64,000 bases of DNA from the IMG/VR virus record IMGVR_UViG_3300042519_000373, positions 58,378 through 122,377 of that record. The stretch is one strand, 5' to 3'. The DNA is from a virus. Shown here piece by piece: positions 16,292 through 25,049 of this stretch; position 1 is the first letter of the stretch, and every line of letters begins with the position of its first letter. Made by a program: the position numbers and the translations under genes. The notes beneath the pieces are model-generated. The model did not search any database, was not told where the DNA came from, and saw nothing but the letters and a program-made list of their open reading frames with translations.

Positions 16292-16311
16292 TGATCATTT
16301 ATGGCTGATCA
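16292..16311 (-). promoter_or_regulatory. second hairpin in the gp43 leader
   Basis: On the mRNA: stem TGATCA, 8-nt loop GCCATAAA, stem TGATCA. The stem sequence differs from the downstream hairpin but the loop is the same except one base, which suggests selection on the loop. Confidence 0.6.
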
Positions 16312-16321
16312 AACCTTTCTC

Positions 16322-16609
16322 TTATATATTTAATAGTCTAACGTATCCAACAATGTCAATAGTGACTAATAGTAGATAGTTTGCAACCATGCCAGTACTC
16401 TTACGAGTCCAAGCAGCCCACCCGAATATTGCACATTGTAAAATGAATATAGGATATAGATAGAAAAATAAAGGATCAGTTGCTCCTGCGGCCAATGTTA
16501 AGGAACATCCGAGACTCATTAGCCAGGCAGCAATTTCTAATGAAAATCGAGTTGGCCACTCTCGATAATCAGTTCTCGCCCAATTATATATTTTTTGGAC
16601 AAGGCCCAT
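16322..16609 (-). CDS. small membrane protein
   Basis: A 95-residue protein with about three hydrophobic segments (LEIAAWLMSLGCSLTLAAGA, LFFYLYPIFILQCAIFGWAAW and MVANYLLLVTIDIVGYV), consistent with an inner-membrane protein. It forms a one-base stop/start overlap with the DsbA-like gene. The weak sigma-70 promoter for gp43 lies inside its 3' end. Similar small membrane proteins occur near gp43 in T4-like cyanophages; no role is known. Confidence 0.65.
   Translation of the reverse strand: MGLVQKIYNWARTDYREWPTRFSLEIAAWLMSLGCSLTLAAGATDPLFFYLYPIFILQCAIFGWAAWTRKSTGMVANYLLLVTIDIVGYVRLLNI
16330..16359 (-). promoter_or_regulatory. probable sigma-70 promoter for gp43
   Basis: TTGACA (16359-16354), an 18-base spacer and TATTAA (16335-16330). 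Weaker than the other promoters here, but correctly placed to give the 75-base gp43 leader with its two hairpins. Confidence 0.55.
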
Positions 16610-16878
16610 TAATCTTCCTTACGAAAACTGTGACCGCTAATATCAACAATAGTTTCCAAATCATCAAACTCACGGAACACTTGATCCCATGTATCTTTTT
16701 GTGCAATCTTGATAGCCTTCTTGATAACGCTTGGCTTGACTTCAAGTTCCTCTGCAACAGCTTTGATTGTTTCATTCAATCCTTCTGTTAAGTCTTGAAT
16801 TTCCTGCATAACTGTCATACCTTCTGCGACAATCTGCTTAATCTTTGCTTGCTCTGGTGCACCGAATGCTTTTGACAT
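16609..16878 (-). CDS. DsbA-like late-transcription DNA-binding protein (probable)
   Basis: An 89-residue, mainly helical charged protein. Length and pattern (helix QEIQDLTEGLNETIKAVAEELEV followed by KPSVIKKAIKIAQKDTWDQVF and an acidic tail) resemble T4 DsbA, an 89-residue dsDNA-binding protein that aids late transcription. It has its own strong sigma-70 promoter (16902-16930) and AGGAGA before the ATG. The resemblance is by eye and could be wrong; an unrelated small helical regulator is the alternative. Confidence 0.5.
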   Translation of the reverse strand: MSKAFGAPEQAKIKQIVAEGMTVMQEIQDLTEGLNETIKAVAEELEVKPSVIKKAIKIAQKDTWDQVFREFDDLETIVDISGHSFRKED

Positions 16879-16901
16879 AAATTAATCTCCTGTGAACATT
16901 A

Positions 16902-16930
16902 AGTATATACTAATGCAACCACAGTGTCAA
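16902..16930 (-). promoter_or_regulatory. sigma-70 promoter for the DsbA-like gene
   Basis: TTGACA (16930-16925), 17-base spacer and TATACT (16907-16902) on the minus strand, 24 bases before the ATG. Confidence 0.85.
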
Positions 16931-16934
16931 ACTT

Positions 16935-17570
16935 TTATTCGTAAGTTACTGTATCGGAGTCGCCCAATCGCCATTTGGGGTTTGTTTCTACAACCCATTT
17001 TTTTGTAGCAACTTTAAAATCTGGAAATAACATTTCTTTAGGGTTACTGGCTGCATCAAAGAATCTGCAACGATTATTGGGCTGTGCGGCATATTGTCCA
17101 TTATCTAGTTGTATAAAGTTAAAACTTTTGTGATCTTCGGGCCACTCTGAGTAGCTAGTGTCTATAACATTGAGATCTGGACTAGCATTGTCTACGGTAA
17201 ACATATAGTCGCCTTTGTGTAGCTGACGATCCTTGGCATAGAACTCGCAGGAAAGATTACGTAAGAACGCCTTTTGTATTACAGCAATATCATAGCTGAA
17301 GCAGTCCCATATTTGCAGTGTATCGAGTGGTACAAACTTGTCTGGCTCTAAATCGGTGTTTCTGCTTACATAGGCATGTAAAGGTAGTTTGTCGTACAGT
17401 GCTCCGTATCTGGGCAAATAGCTTTCTATACGGAATGCTTGACTACGCAGGCTTTTGATTGACACCCATATGCACGGTTCGTATTCGCCCTGTCCTGACT
17501 TAAAATCATACAAAAATTCTTTGCGTACAAAACAATGCACCGGAGGTAAGTTTGCAACTAAGAAACTCAT
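16935..17570 (-). CDS. conserved phage hypothetical protein
   Basis: A 211-residue beta-rich soluble protein with many aromatic residues (CIWVSIKSLRSQAFRIESYL, YMFTVDNASPDLNVIDTSYS, RCRFFDAASNPKEMLFPDFK). No signal peptide or known catalytic motif. It lies one base after the metallopeptidase-like gene and before the DsbA-like gene. Relatives are common in T4-like marine phages from memory; function unknown. Confidence 0.65.
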   Translation of the reverse strand: MSFLVANLPPVHCFVRKEFLYDFKSGQGEYEPCIWVSIKSLRSQAFRIESYLPRYGALYDKLPLHAYVSRNTDLEPDKFVPLDTLQIWDCFSYDIAVIQKAFLRNLSCEFYAKDRQLHKGDYMFTVDNASPDLNVIDTSYSEWPEDHKSFNFIQLDNGQYAAQPNNRCRFFDAASNPKEMLFPDFKVATKKWVVETNPKWRLGDSDTVTYE

Positions 17571-17571
17571 T

Positions 17572-17988
17572 TTATTCTTCTAGATTAACAGCGTCGGTAT
17601 TAAAAAATTCAGGGTTCGCTTTATTAAATTTACGCATCACAATACCAGCTAGTTCGTGTGCTTGATTTTCTTCAGGGCTACCGGTAGCACCCGCACCTGG
17701 CTTCAGTCCAGTTTCTTCGTTTTGTTTGTAATGTACCATCTCGTGTGCAAGAGTTCTTAAAATATCTAAAGGATGTCTATCTTCAATTGCAATATTGATT
17801 ATTTTAGTTTCACTGTTAAAACTACCAAAACTAGGTTGATCATCTACGCTGCCAATACGTAAATGCATTTTAATTTTTGGAACAGATTTTAATTTAAGTT
17901 CATTGACTGCAAAGGGAAGAAACTCCTGAAGTATTTTCATAAAATCAGGTTTTGAATTTACATCCTCTAATAGGTCTATGATTTTCAT
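17572..17988 (-). CDS. zinc metallopeptidase-like protein
   Basis: The ATG at 17988 forms a TAATG overlap with the upstream stop and is preferred over the upstream in-frame ATG; the product is 138 residues. It has HEMVH (H82, E83, H86) in a helix and, downstream, ENQAHELAG, a possible third ligand region, in a short SprT/ImmA-like arrangement. The N-terminus MKIIDLLEDV is similar to the capsid-targeting-like starts of the neighbouring genes. A small protease ejected with the DNA or acting in head maturation is possible; neither is proven. Confidence 0.65.
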   Translation of the reverse strand: MKIIDLLEDVNSKPDFMKILQEFLPFAVNELKLKSVPKIKMHLRIGSVDDQPSFGSFNSETKIINIAIEDRHPLDILRTLAHEMVHYKQNEETGLKPGAGATGSPEENQAHELAGIVMRKFNKANPEFFNTDAVNLEE

Positions 17989-19175
17989 TACTTGATAATT
18001 CTTCGATCTAATGCTGCCCATAGCTTAGATTCGTAAGCTGGCTCTTTAGCCTTGTGTTTTACATCACCTTGCTTTTGTGCTTTCTTTTTATCTTTGTGAG
18101 CACCTGCACCACTTTGTACTGCGTTCTTGGCAACAAAGTTTCTAGGCTTAACTGCATGTTTCACAGCACGTACACCTTTCTTGTTTTCTTCTACACTTTG
18201 TTCTTCTACTTTGCCGGCATTGTGTGCTTTCCATGCAGCACCGTATGCCTTGCTTTTTTCAGTTTTAGTTAACTTACCATCTTTAGCATATCCCTTTTTA
18301 ATATGCTTGACCATGCGTTCGGCTTTGGCTCCCGGCGGTGCTACCTCCGCCACACCTTCATTGTTTTCATCTTCAGCATCAAAATCATATTTGTCGTATT
18401 GAATGTGACCGTCGTGTCCGATGCCAGACAGCACCACCATAACATAGTCGTCGCCATAATCGGGTTCCCATCCTAATGCTCTTAATTCATCTGCATTGTC
18501 GCCGTCAGTCCAGTATTGGTAAGCCAATGGAAATAATTTTGCCTTGTATTTTTCCATACTTGGCAAGTATGATGGATCAAGATCAACTGGTTCAAATTCT
18601 TGTGTCGGCCACATCTCGTCAGCATCGCCTGGAGTAATTTTTCCAGTCATTTTTCTCATTGATTTATCAAATTTTTCGTCACCTGTGGCCTCCGCCACAC
18701 CTTGCTTTTTATTATCCAATTTGGTAAACGCTTTAACAAAATTAGGACCACTTTTCATGCGTTTTGTGTCACTGCGTTTTGTGGGATCCATTCTGTGTTT
18801 AAGATTATCTTTATCTAATTTTGTTAGATAACTGGTTAGCGTAGCATCACTAACCTCCGCCACACCTTGCTTGTATTGTGTATCTAAGTGACGCTTGATC
18901 TTTTCAGCCTTTTGACGAGCAGCCTCACGCTTTTGTGGGCTTGTTTCATTCTTGCTCCAATGCACTGCGGTGTCATGGTCTTTCTTTAGTTGAGCAATCT
19001 TATCTTCCTTGCCTTCCGCAGCGTTAGTTTCTTGAAACAACTTTCCACTATCCAATGCATTGTCAGTAGGTTTCTGACGTTTAATCATTCCCTTACTGCC
19101 TTTTGCAACTGTTGCTACTGATGCTGAGCTTGTGCCTCCAGTAGTTGCTGATTCTAAAAGTTGTTTAATTCTCAT
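17988..19175 (-). CDS. modular protein with GVAE repeats, putative internal head protein
   Basis: A 395-residue Lys/Ala/Asp-rich protein of low complexity. It starts MRIKQLLESA, and carries three G-V-A-E-[VA] motifs at 104-108, 159-163 and 274-278, separating unlike blocks. One block (residues 283-325) contains AERMVKHIKKGYAKDGKLT, a small basic module I have seen repeated in marine phage proteins; the end SKLWAALDRRIIK is also a recurrent tail. The motif positions look like processing sites for a gp21-like head protease. Function inferred: an internal capsid or scaffold-like protein. Confidence 0.6.
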   Translation of the reverse strand: MRIKQLLESATTGGTSSASVATVAKGSKGMIKRQKPTDNALDSGKLFQETNAAEGKEDKIAQLKKDHDTAVHWSKNETSPQKREAARQKAEKIKRHLDTQYKQGVAEVSDATLTSYLTKLDKDNLKHRMDPTKRSDTKRMKSGPNFVKAFTKLDNKKQGVAEATGDEKFDKSMRKMTGKITPGDADEMWPTQEFEPVDLDPSYLPSMEKYKAKLFPLAYQYWTDGDNADELRALGWEPDYGDDYVMVVLSGIGHDGHIQYDKYDFDAEDENNEGVAEVAPPGAKAERMVKHIKKGYAKDGKLTKTEKSKAYGAAWKAHNAGKVEEQSVEENKKGVRAVKHAVKPRNFVAKNAVQSGAGAHKDKKKAQKQGDVKHKAKEPAYESKLWAALDRRIIK

Positions 19176-19543
19176 TTTGTTAGTTTCTTTCTATCTGGTA
19201 CAGGCCCGTATATATTAGTCGAGTCTAACTCGCAACTATCCATATCGCCGTGATTCATATCTTCATAACTGGCACCGGCAGCTTTGTATGCTGCTTTGAG
19301 CATGTCTGCTTCCACTTGAGTGTAAGGATGTGCAGTCTTTTTCTTTCCTGCCCAACTCTTTGAATCGATGTCTAATTTATTTTTTCCATCGCTCATAGCT
19401 GCGGCCATGCCTACTCTAAAGCTAACATAACCGCTATCTGCTTTTTCGGCGTCTGAATAACGATGCAGACCCCTAGTAGATTGTTGCTGACGTTTTGTTA
19501 TCTTACCTTCTTTTCTTTCAGCGATGAATTCTTTTGCTCTCAT
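19172..19543 (-). CDS. conserved phage protein with capsid-targeting-like N-terminus
   Basis: A 123-residue protein starting MRAKEFIAERKEGKITKRQQ. The first ten residues resemble T4 internal-protein targeting peptides (MKTYQEFIAEA). The remainder has conserved-looking FRVGMAAAMSDGKN and DMNHGDMDSCELDSTN stretches. It overlaps the GVAE-repeat gene by four bases. No enzyme family is recognised; it is a candidate packaged protein. Confidence 0.6.
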   Translation of the reverse strand: MRAKEFIAERKEGKITKRQQQSTRGLHRYSDAEKADSGYVSFRVGMAAAMSDGKNKLDIDSKSWAGKKKTAHPYTQVEADMLKAAYKAAGASYEDMNHGDMDSCELDSTNIYGPVPDRKKLTK

Positions 19544-19551
19544 AATGTTAT

Positions 19552-19818
19552 TTATTTTTTACCAAACCAAAGTTCGAACCAAGCCGGTGTACCCGGTTTA
19601 ATTCCTTGTTCACGCATTATGCGAGCATTTTCATTACCGTGCTGACTATGCAAAGGTGTGTCTCTCTTTTTTAAGTATTCACGCATACGCTGTTCTGCAC
19701 CTAACTCTCCTAACCAGTTACTAGATTGTAGTGCATGTATAGGATCATCTGGGCTTAGAGCACAGTCTGGATCAGTTGAAGTATCTACAGGAAATCCTGC
19801 TATTCGATATTGCTTCAT
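19552..19818 (-). CDS. small hypothetical protein
   Basis: An 88-residue protein with MREYLKKRDTPLHSQHGNENARIMREQGIKPGTPAWFELWFGKK at the C-terminal half, a motif with aromatic end that I do not recognise. It overlaps the 1602-residue gene by four bases (ATGA), so it is co-translated in the same putative internal-protein run. Confidence 0.6.
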   Translation of the reverse strand: MKQYRIAGFPVDTSTDPDCALSPDDPIHALQSSNWLGELGAEQRMREYLKKRDTPLHSQHGNENARIMREQGIKPGTPAWFELWFGKK

Positions 19819-22800
19819 TTATTACTTTCAAACAGCTTTAGAATAGCCAGGGTCATTTCAAGTTCGTAGGCTTCGCCAATTGGCACACACTTGTCTTTAC
19901 CGTTCTTAGTACCTGCGTACTTATAACCTTTCCAACAGGCTTTGCCGTCTGCACCTTTAATCTTTTCTTTTAAGTTGCCCCATTCGTCTTTACTGGTTCG
20001 ATCATTCTTAGCAATCTGTGTGCCCATGTACTGACTATCGCGTTTCTTATCACCAGCTGCTCTAAGTTTGGCTGTCATTCCATCTTTAGGATCAGTTAAG
20101 CGTTTAGATACAGTATCTATAGCATTGCTGCCAGCCTCCGCCATACCTTGCTCTCTATGCTTTTTAGCATCATTATCAAACTGCTTGTTAGTTGCTTTAA
20201 CAATTCCTTTGAAACGTTTATGACCCTTAGCATAGTCGCCCGCTTTGTCTGCGGCAGTTGCTTGATCACCGGCGGCCTTTTTATATTGTCCTAATTTTTC
20301 ATTGGACAACTCTGCGACAATCTGTCTTAAACTTTCTACAGCCTTGCTTTCGTTGATCTTAGGATCCATGCCCATTTCTTTTTGGCTTAACAAATAATCC
20401 CAGACACTGACCAACATCATTTCTGCTTTGGCAATCTTTTCTTGTCCCCATTCTGGCAAGTTATCGTTGCTCTTAATAGTTTTTAATAAACCATCAACTG
20501 CACGAGCCATTGTGCGTAGATTACTCTGTGCCATTCCTGCTTCGTCGTCGTATTCGCCGTTGAAGTCTTCATTCTTAGCTTTTGCTTTACCTGCTTTCAT
20601 ATTTGCCATCCAATGTGCTAATTGTCCTTTACGGCCGCCTTGTTTAGCTACTTTACGTAGATTGCTCACTGACGATTTTGTAGGAACGCCGTGACGTTTA
20701 CTGTCGCCCTTGTCTTGTGGATTACGTCCATCCGCAAAGTTTTCTGCTACAGATCGATCTCCGCTCTGTAAAAGAGATACAATTTTAGGTGCTCTTCTAC
20801 CAACTTGTGAATACCATGCACTATTTTTTAATGCATTTGCTGCTTGATCTATGTTTCCTGCTTGCATGGCTTTTGTAAAATTAGGCCAAGCCTTCCACCA
20901 TCTTGGACCCATGTTAAATGTTAGATCAATTAGAGCAGCCTGTCCGTTCATGTTTAAATTACTAAATCCAGGAATTTTTTCTGCTGCCTGTTTATGATGC
21001 TGATAATCCTTTTTAAACAGATTCATTATTTCTGCGTCTGAAAATGTTCTTTTCCACTCTGAAGGGAGAGTCTTGCCATCACCAATTAAGTGACCTACTC
21101 CTACAGTCCATAATCCTTTTGTATCTTGGTATGGTTTATTTTTTACACCTTCATGATCTTTAACCATATTCATGATATCGTCTTCACTAGAAATTTTAGT
21201 AACAGCCGCTTTGGCCCTATCTCTTGCTGGTTGATCTATGTTTGTGTTAGGACCACTTCGAACTCCGGTTTGGGTTGGTTCGTCGGGCCGGACGGTTGCT
21301 GGATTAACGACCCCCCTGCCACCACCCATTTCTGGTTTTTGTTGACCAACAAATGCCTGTGCTTTATCTCTTGTCGTTTGATCTATGTTAGAGTTTGGAC
21401 CTTGTTTAACTGAGGGTTGGGGCATTGGAGAAGATTGATCTTTCACTTGTCTTGCCGCAATTGTAGACAGGGTATCTCCAGGCATTACTTTATAAGTTGT
21501 GCCGTTAGGCAATTTTAACATCTGCCCTGCATTAATTTTGTTCACATCTTTAATATTGTTTAATGATGCAATTTTTAACATTTGCCGTTTACTGTTGCTG
21601 TTGTCTTGTGGATTACGACTATCAGCAAAGTTTTCTTGATTCATGCTCTCACCACCATCACTACCACCATCTCCACCGTTACCACTATAACCTGCATCAA
21701 ATCCGTACCAACCATATGGCCCTGGACCCCATGCTGCACCTTTACTTTTTTTACGTTTACGTTCTTCAATAGTCTTTTCATTTACAATTTTTTTAGGACT
21801 CATTAGTGCATTAAACAATCTCATTTCACCTAGTGCAGGTTGTTGAACAGTCTGCGGAGTAGGTAGTACAGCAGGCTTCTTAACTGCTGGCTTTGGTTGA
21901 GGTGTGCTCATTCCGGTCTTTGACACATCCATTAAATGTTTAATCCATTGTGACGGTAATGGTTTTGCTCCATCCTGGCCGCCATTGAATGCATCATTCC
22001 ACATTTGGAATGCTTGTTGCTCATCTCCAGTTTTTAACACGTTACGTAGCTTAGTAAAGCTCATGCCAGTTCCTCTAGGAGTAACTTCTAATTGTACCTT
22101 AACATGCTCGTATCCAGGAAACTTATTAACTGCCTTCATTAGGGCCTGTGCGATAGGCATCTTGGCCTGATCTTCACCTACCATAATAATAACATTATCG
22201 TAGCGTGGTGGCTTGCCTGGCAACGGGTTGATTAACTCGTGCTTGATCTTTTGCATCAAAGATCCGCCCTCTTGTGTTACAGCACTGATATTGCCTGCAT
22301 ACTCGGGATACAATTGTTTCCAAGTTTTAATTTTGTCAGCAACTGGAATAGGATCGTCTGCACCTACTGCACTGCCCATAAACAGATAAGGATCGCCGCT
22401 GACTTCTTTTGCCTTATTAATTGTAAGACCAAATAGCTGTTGATGACCTTTGTGTCCCACAAAGCTACCGATAGCAACTACCGCAGTTTTGTTTTCACCA
22501 CGCGGCTGTTCTGCACGAGCGGCAGCTTTGGCAGCGTTCTTTTGGGTAATAATATCTTTTTGTTGTTGGCTAGTAACTTTGATAGGGCCAAGACGACTGT
22601 TGATAACAATACCTTCGTAGTCTTGACCTAATATATCTTTGCCAATAATGTTAGGATCTGCATCAATTGCCTTTTCCAGTGCAATCTTAACAGGCATTAA
22701 TTTTTCTTCTACTTCGCGTCTTAGTTGCAAACTGGCACGATCTCTTTTGCCTGCTGTGTCAGATACAATTTGTTTTAGTTCTTCGATATTATCTAAAGGA

Positions 22801-24623
22801 TTAATAATCTCAGTAACATCAAGTCCGTCTTTTTGTACTAGACTATTACTAAGGAATCTAACACTTCCTTGTCCGCCTAATTTGCTTAGACTTGTAACAA
22901 CATCGTTAGCATCAGGTACATCTTCTCCGGAACTAGCATCTACTACACGGAACGGCACAAGAACTAATTCTACACCTGGAGGAAACTTATCGTATTGAAT
23001 TCCTACAAATTTTAATTTGCCCTCTGACGTTTCGGCTGCAAACGGCAAGAACAATACTTCACAGGTGACCTGTTTATTAACAAGAAAGTCTGCACCTAGC
23101 TTGCTATCAACCAATTTGATAGCGTTCATCATTTCATTAAACAGTTCATCAAACTTTTCTGCACGACCTAAAATTTCAGGATCAGTTGTGCCCTTGTCTT
23201 GATGATATTGTACAAATCCTGCTTTATATCTTGGAGGAGTATTGCTGGTAGCCATAAAAGGCTTGCCTTCTGCATCCTTACCAAAACGTCCGCCAAATCC
23301 GTCAATCTTAACATTTAACGGAATGTTTTGTAATTTAAAATTACCATTACCATCGTGAATCTCGTCCAATAGATCTAAAAAGTCAATAGGCTTTAGATCA
23401 CGTAGGTGTGGCATGTTCTTACGGAACTGTGCTTTAACTTCTGCTTCTTGCAAACTTTCAGCAGTAACTCTGTACGATGCCTTGTATTGCTGCTTCATCT
23501 GTTCAAGATCACTAGGTGTCTGAACTCCTAATTTATTGATCATTAAATCCAATGCAGCAGATTTTTCTGCACTATCACGCTCTGGATCGCCTTTGTAAAG
23601 ACCTTGGGCACCCTTGCCAAATATTTTGTCAATAAATGCAGACAACACTGACTGCTTTTCTTCTGGAGTTACTAGCGTATTCATTGCATCAACTAAACCA
23701 GTAAAGCTCCAGTACTTGCTTTCTAATTGTGCAGCTTGTTTAGGATTTAATCTCGAACCAAAGATAGATCCAAAAATCTTTCCAATGTCTTGTTCGTAAC
23801 CAGTTGCTGGTAATGCCTGCATAACTGGCATACCGTTACTAATTAAAGGCTGTCCGTTTGCATCTAATACTGGTTCGTATTTGGCACGTAGGCCGCCGCC
23901 TTCTTTACTGGATACTGCAAAGCTGACCATGTTATCAGTTGTAGGAACATCTTGTATTTCTTTGGCCTTGCCTCGTCCTACAGCTTTGCGTAGTAAGAAA
24001 TCTTTTCTACTTAATGATGCTAGACTTTGAATTAAAAACTTGTGGAATACACCCTTAACTCCTGCGTTTAGATCATCCCAGCTGCTGCTATGACTAAATT
24101 TGCTCCATGGAGTGGGTTCGTCTTTGTCAAACTCTACAAATTCTAAGTCAATTTGCACTTTAATAGGTGGGTCTTGTAGCTCCCATAAACTGGAGAATTG
24201 TTCGTTGCCTCTTTGGAAACCTAAGAACTTGGCATTGCCTACCATCTTACCTTGACTAGCAGATAACCATTGTTCTAATTCTTGTTCGTTTTCTTTGTTG
24301 ACCTGTGTGTCAATGTCGCCTACTTTTGGTTTCTTTTCTACAAATTGTTGGTCAGTAATACCTTTGGTATTAAAGAAGTGTAGACTACTTCCACTTAGAA
24401 ATTGTTTACTCTGTAGTAGTTGCGGATTCCACAAAGGTTTTTTGTATTTTTTTGCAAAAGAACTGTTGATATTAATCAACAGTGTATCTAAAATTGGTAC
24501 AATGTAGGAACGATTATGCACTTTAAGATCGATTTGCTGTGCATCGTGCCCGCCAGGTAGCGATAAATTTCCACCTTCTGACACAACTTTCTTTTTGTTA
24601 CTAAACAGCTCATTTAAATTCAT
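19815..24623 (-). CDS. giant multidomain protein: nucleotidyltransferase, ligase-like, cytidylyltransferase-like, LysM, GH24 lysozyme
   Basis: A 1602-residue protein. Domains in order: a pol-beta-type nucleotidyltransferase (GDIDTQV with D103/D105; third acidic residue in QIDLEF near 159); a covalent-ligase-like adenylyltransferase (KIDG, K439; CEVLF 521; EGIVI 670-674; IKV 681-683); an HxGH nucleotidylyltransferase (GSFVGHKGHQ 719-728 and SFTKLR 855-860); a LysM module (about 1015-1060); a GH24 lysozyme with E1158, D1167 and T1173 at T4-lysozyme spacing; then repeats (ENFADxRNPQD at 997 and 1294) and a Cys-containing end module. The start MNLNELFSNKK resembles head-targeting peptides. It is probably a virion protein injected with DNA that also opens peptidoglycan; the enzyme substrates are unknown. 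Confidence 0.8.
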   Translation of the reverse strand: MNLNELFSNKKKVVSEGGNLSLPGGHDAQQIDLKVHNRSYIVPILDTLLININSSFAKKYKKPLWNPQLLQSKQFLSGSSLHFFNTKGITDQQFVEKKPKVGDIDTQVNKENEQELEQWLSASQGKMVGNAKFLGFQRGNEQFSSLWELQDPPIKVQIDLEFVEFDKDEPTPWSKFSHSSSWDDLNAGVKGVFHKFLIQSLASLSRKDFLLRKAVGRGKAKEIQDVPTTDNMVSFAVSSKEGGGLRAKYEPVLDANGQPLISNGMPVMQALPATGYEQDIGKIFGSIFGSRLNPKQAAQLESKYWSFTGLVDAMNTLVTPEEKQSVLSAFIDKIFGKGAQGLYKGDPERDSAEKSAALDLMINKLGVQTPSDLEQMKQQYKASYRVTAESLQEAEVKAQFRKNMPHLRDLKPIDFLDLLDEIHDGNGNFKLQNIPLNVKIDGFGGRFGKDAEGKPFMATSNTPPRYKAGFVQYHQDKGTTDPEILGRAEKFDELFNEMMNAIKLVDSKLGADFLVNKQVTCEVLFLPFAAETSEGKLKFVGIQYDKFPPGVELVLVPFRVVDASSGEDVPDANDVVTSLSKLGGQGSVRFLSNSLVQKDGLDVTEIINPLDNIEELKQIVSDTAGKRDRASLQLRREVEEKLMPVKIALEKAIDADPNIIGKDILGQDYEGIVINSRLGPIKVTSQQQKDIITQKNAAKAAARAEQPRGENKTAVVAIGSFVGHKGHQQLFGLTINKAKEVSGDPYLFMGSAVGADDPIPVADKIKTWKQLYPEYAGNISAVTQEGGSLMQKIKHELINPLPGKPPRYDNVIIMVGEDQAKMPIAQALMKAVNKFPGYEHVKVQLEVTPRGTGMSFTKLRNVLKTGDEQQAFQMWNDAFNGGQDGAKPLPSQWIKHLMDVSKTGMSTPQPKPAVKKPAVLPTPQTVQQPALGEMRLFNALMSPKKIVNEKTIEERKRKKSKGAAWGPGPYGWYGFDAGYSGNGGDGGSDGGESMNQENFADSRNPQDNSNSKRQMLKIASLNNIKDVNKINAGQMLKLPNGTTYKVMPGDTLSTIAARQVKDQSSPMPQPSVKQGPNSNIDQTTRDKAQAFVGQQKPEMGGGRGVVNPATVRPDEPTQTGVRSGPNTNIDQPARDRAKAAVTKISSEDDIMNMVKDHEGVKNKPYQDTKGLWTVGVGHLIGDGKTLPSEWKRTFSDAEIMNLFKKDYQHHKQAAEKIPGFSNLNMNGQAALIDLTFNMGPRWWKAWPNFTKAMQAGNIDQAANALKNSAWYSQVGRRAPKIVSLLQSGDRSVAENFADGRNPQDKGDSKRHGVPTKSSVSNLRKVAKQGGRKGQLAHWMANMKAGKAKAKNEDFNGEYDDEAGMAQSNLRTMARAVDGLLKTIKSNDNLPEWGQEKIAKAEMMLVSVWDYLLSQKEMGMDPKINESKAVESLRQIVAELSNEKLGQYKKAAGDQATAADKAGDYAKGHKRFKGIVKATNKQFDNDAKKHREQGMAEAGSNAIDTVSKRLTDPKDGMTAKLRAAGDKKRDSQYMGTQIAKNDRTSKDEWGNLKEKIKGADGKACWKGYKYAGTKNGKDKCVPIGEAYELEMTLAILKLFESNK

Positions 24624-24624
24624 T

Positions 24625-24999
24625 TTATTTTCCTAATTGATATAGGCCTTTGAGAATGTCGCCGTTATAGTGTTCTGATAATCGAGTGCATAAAGACTCT
24701 CTAAACTCTTTAGAAAATAACTTTACAGGATCTTCTTTAAGATCAAATTTGTGATAAAATTTCATGCAGCCTTTGTTTGCCAATGGCATCCAAACTTTTG
24801 GAGTATGCTCATCAGTCGGTTTGTTTCCAATCTCTTCTGCGATTGGGAAGAAGACCTTTTTATGCAAATTGTCGTCATTTATGATATACTCTAGTATATC
24901 CTCTAACATCTGTGTTTCTTGAAGTTTGTCAGTTTCTTCATTTCTCGACGGCTTGTCGTTTTTGATGTTTAATCGTCCAAAGAATTCATTTAATAGCAT
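24625..24999 (-). CDS. conserved hypothetical protein
   Basis: A 124-residue protein beginning MLLNEFFGRLNIK, the same short hydrophobic/acidic N-terminus as neighbouring putative head proteins. The rest is a soluble alpha/beta domain (VWMPLANKGCMKFYHKFDL). It is preceded by a late-type box at 25050-25057. The function is unknown. Confidence 0.6.
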   Translation of the reverse strand: MLLNEFFGRLNIKNDKPSRNEETDKLQETQMLEDILEYIINDDNLHKKVFFPIAEEIGNKPTDEHTPKVWMPLANKGCMKFYHKFDLKEDPVKLFSKEFRESLCTRLSEHYNGDILKGLYQLGK

Positions 25000-25049
25000 A
25001 TGTTTATAGGCCCTAATATAACCAATAGAGAGGCTAACGCTCTAGTAGA

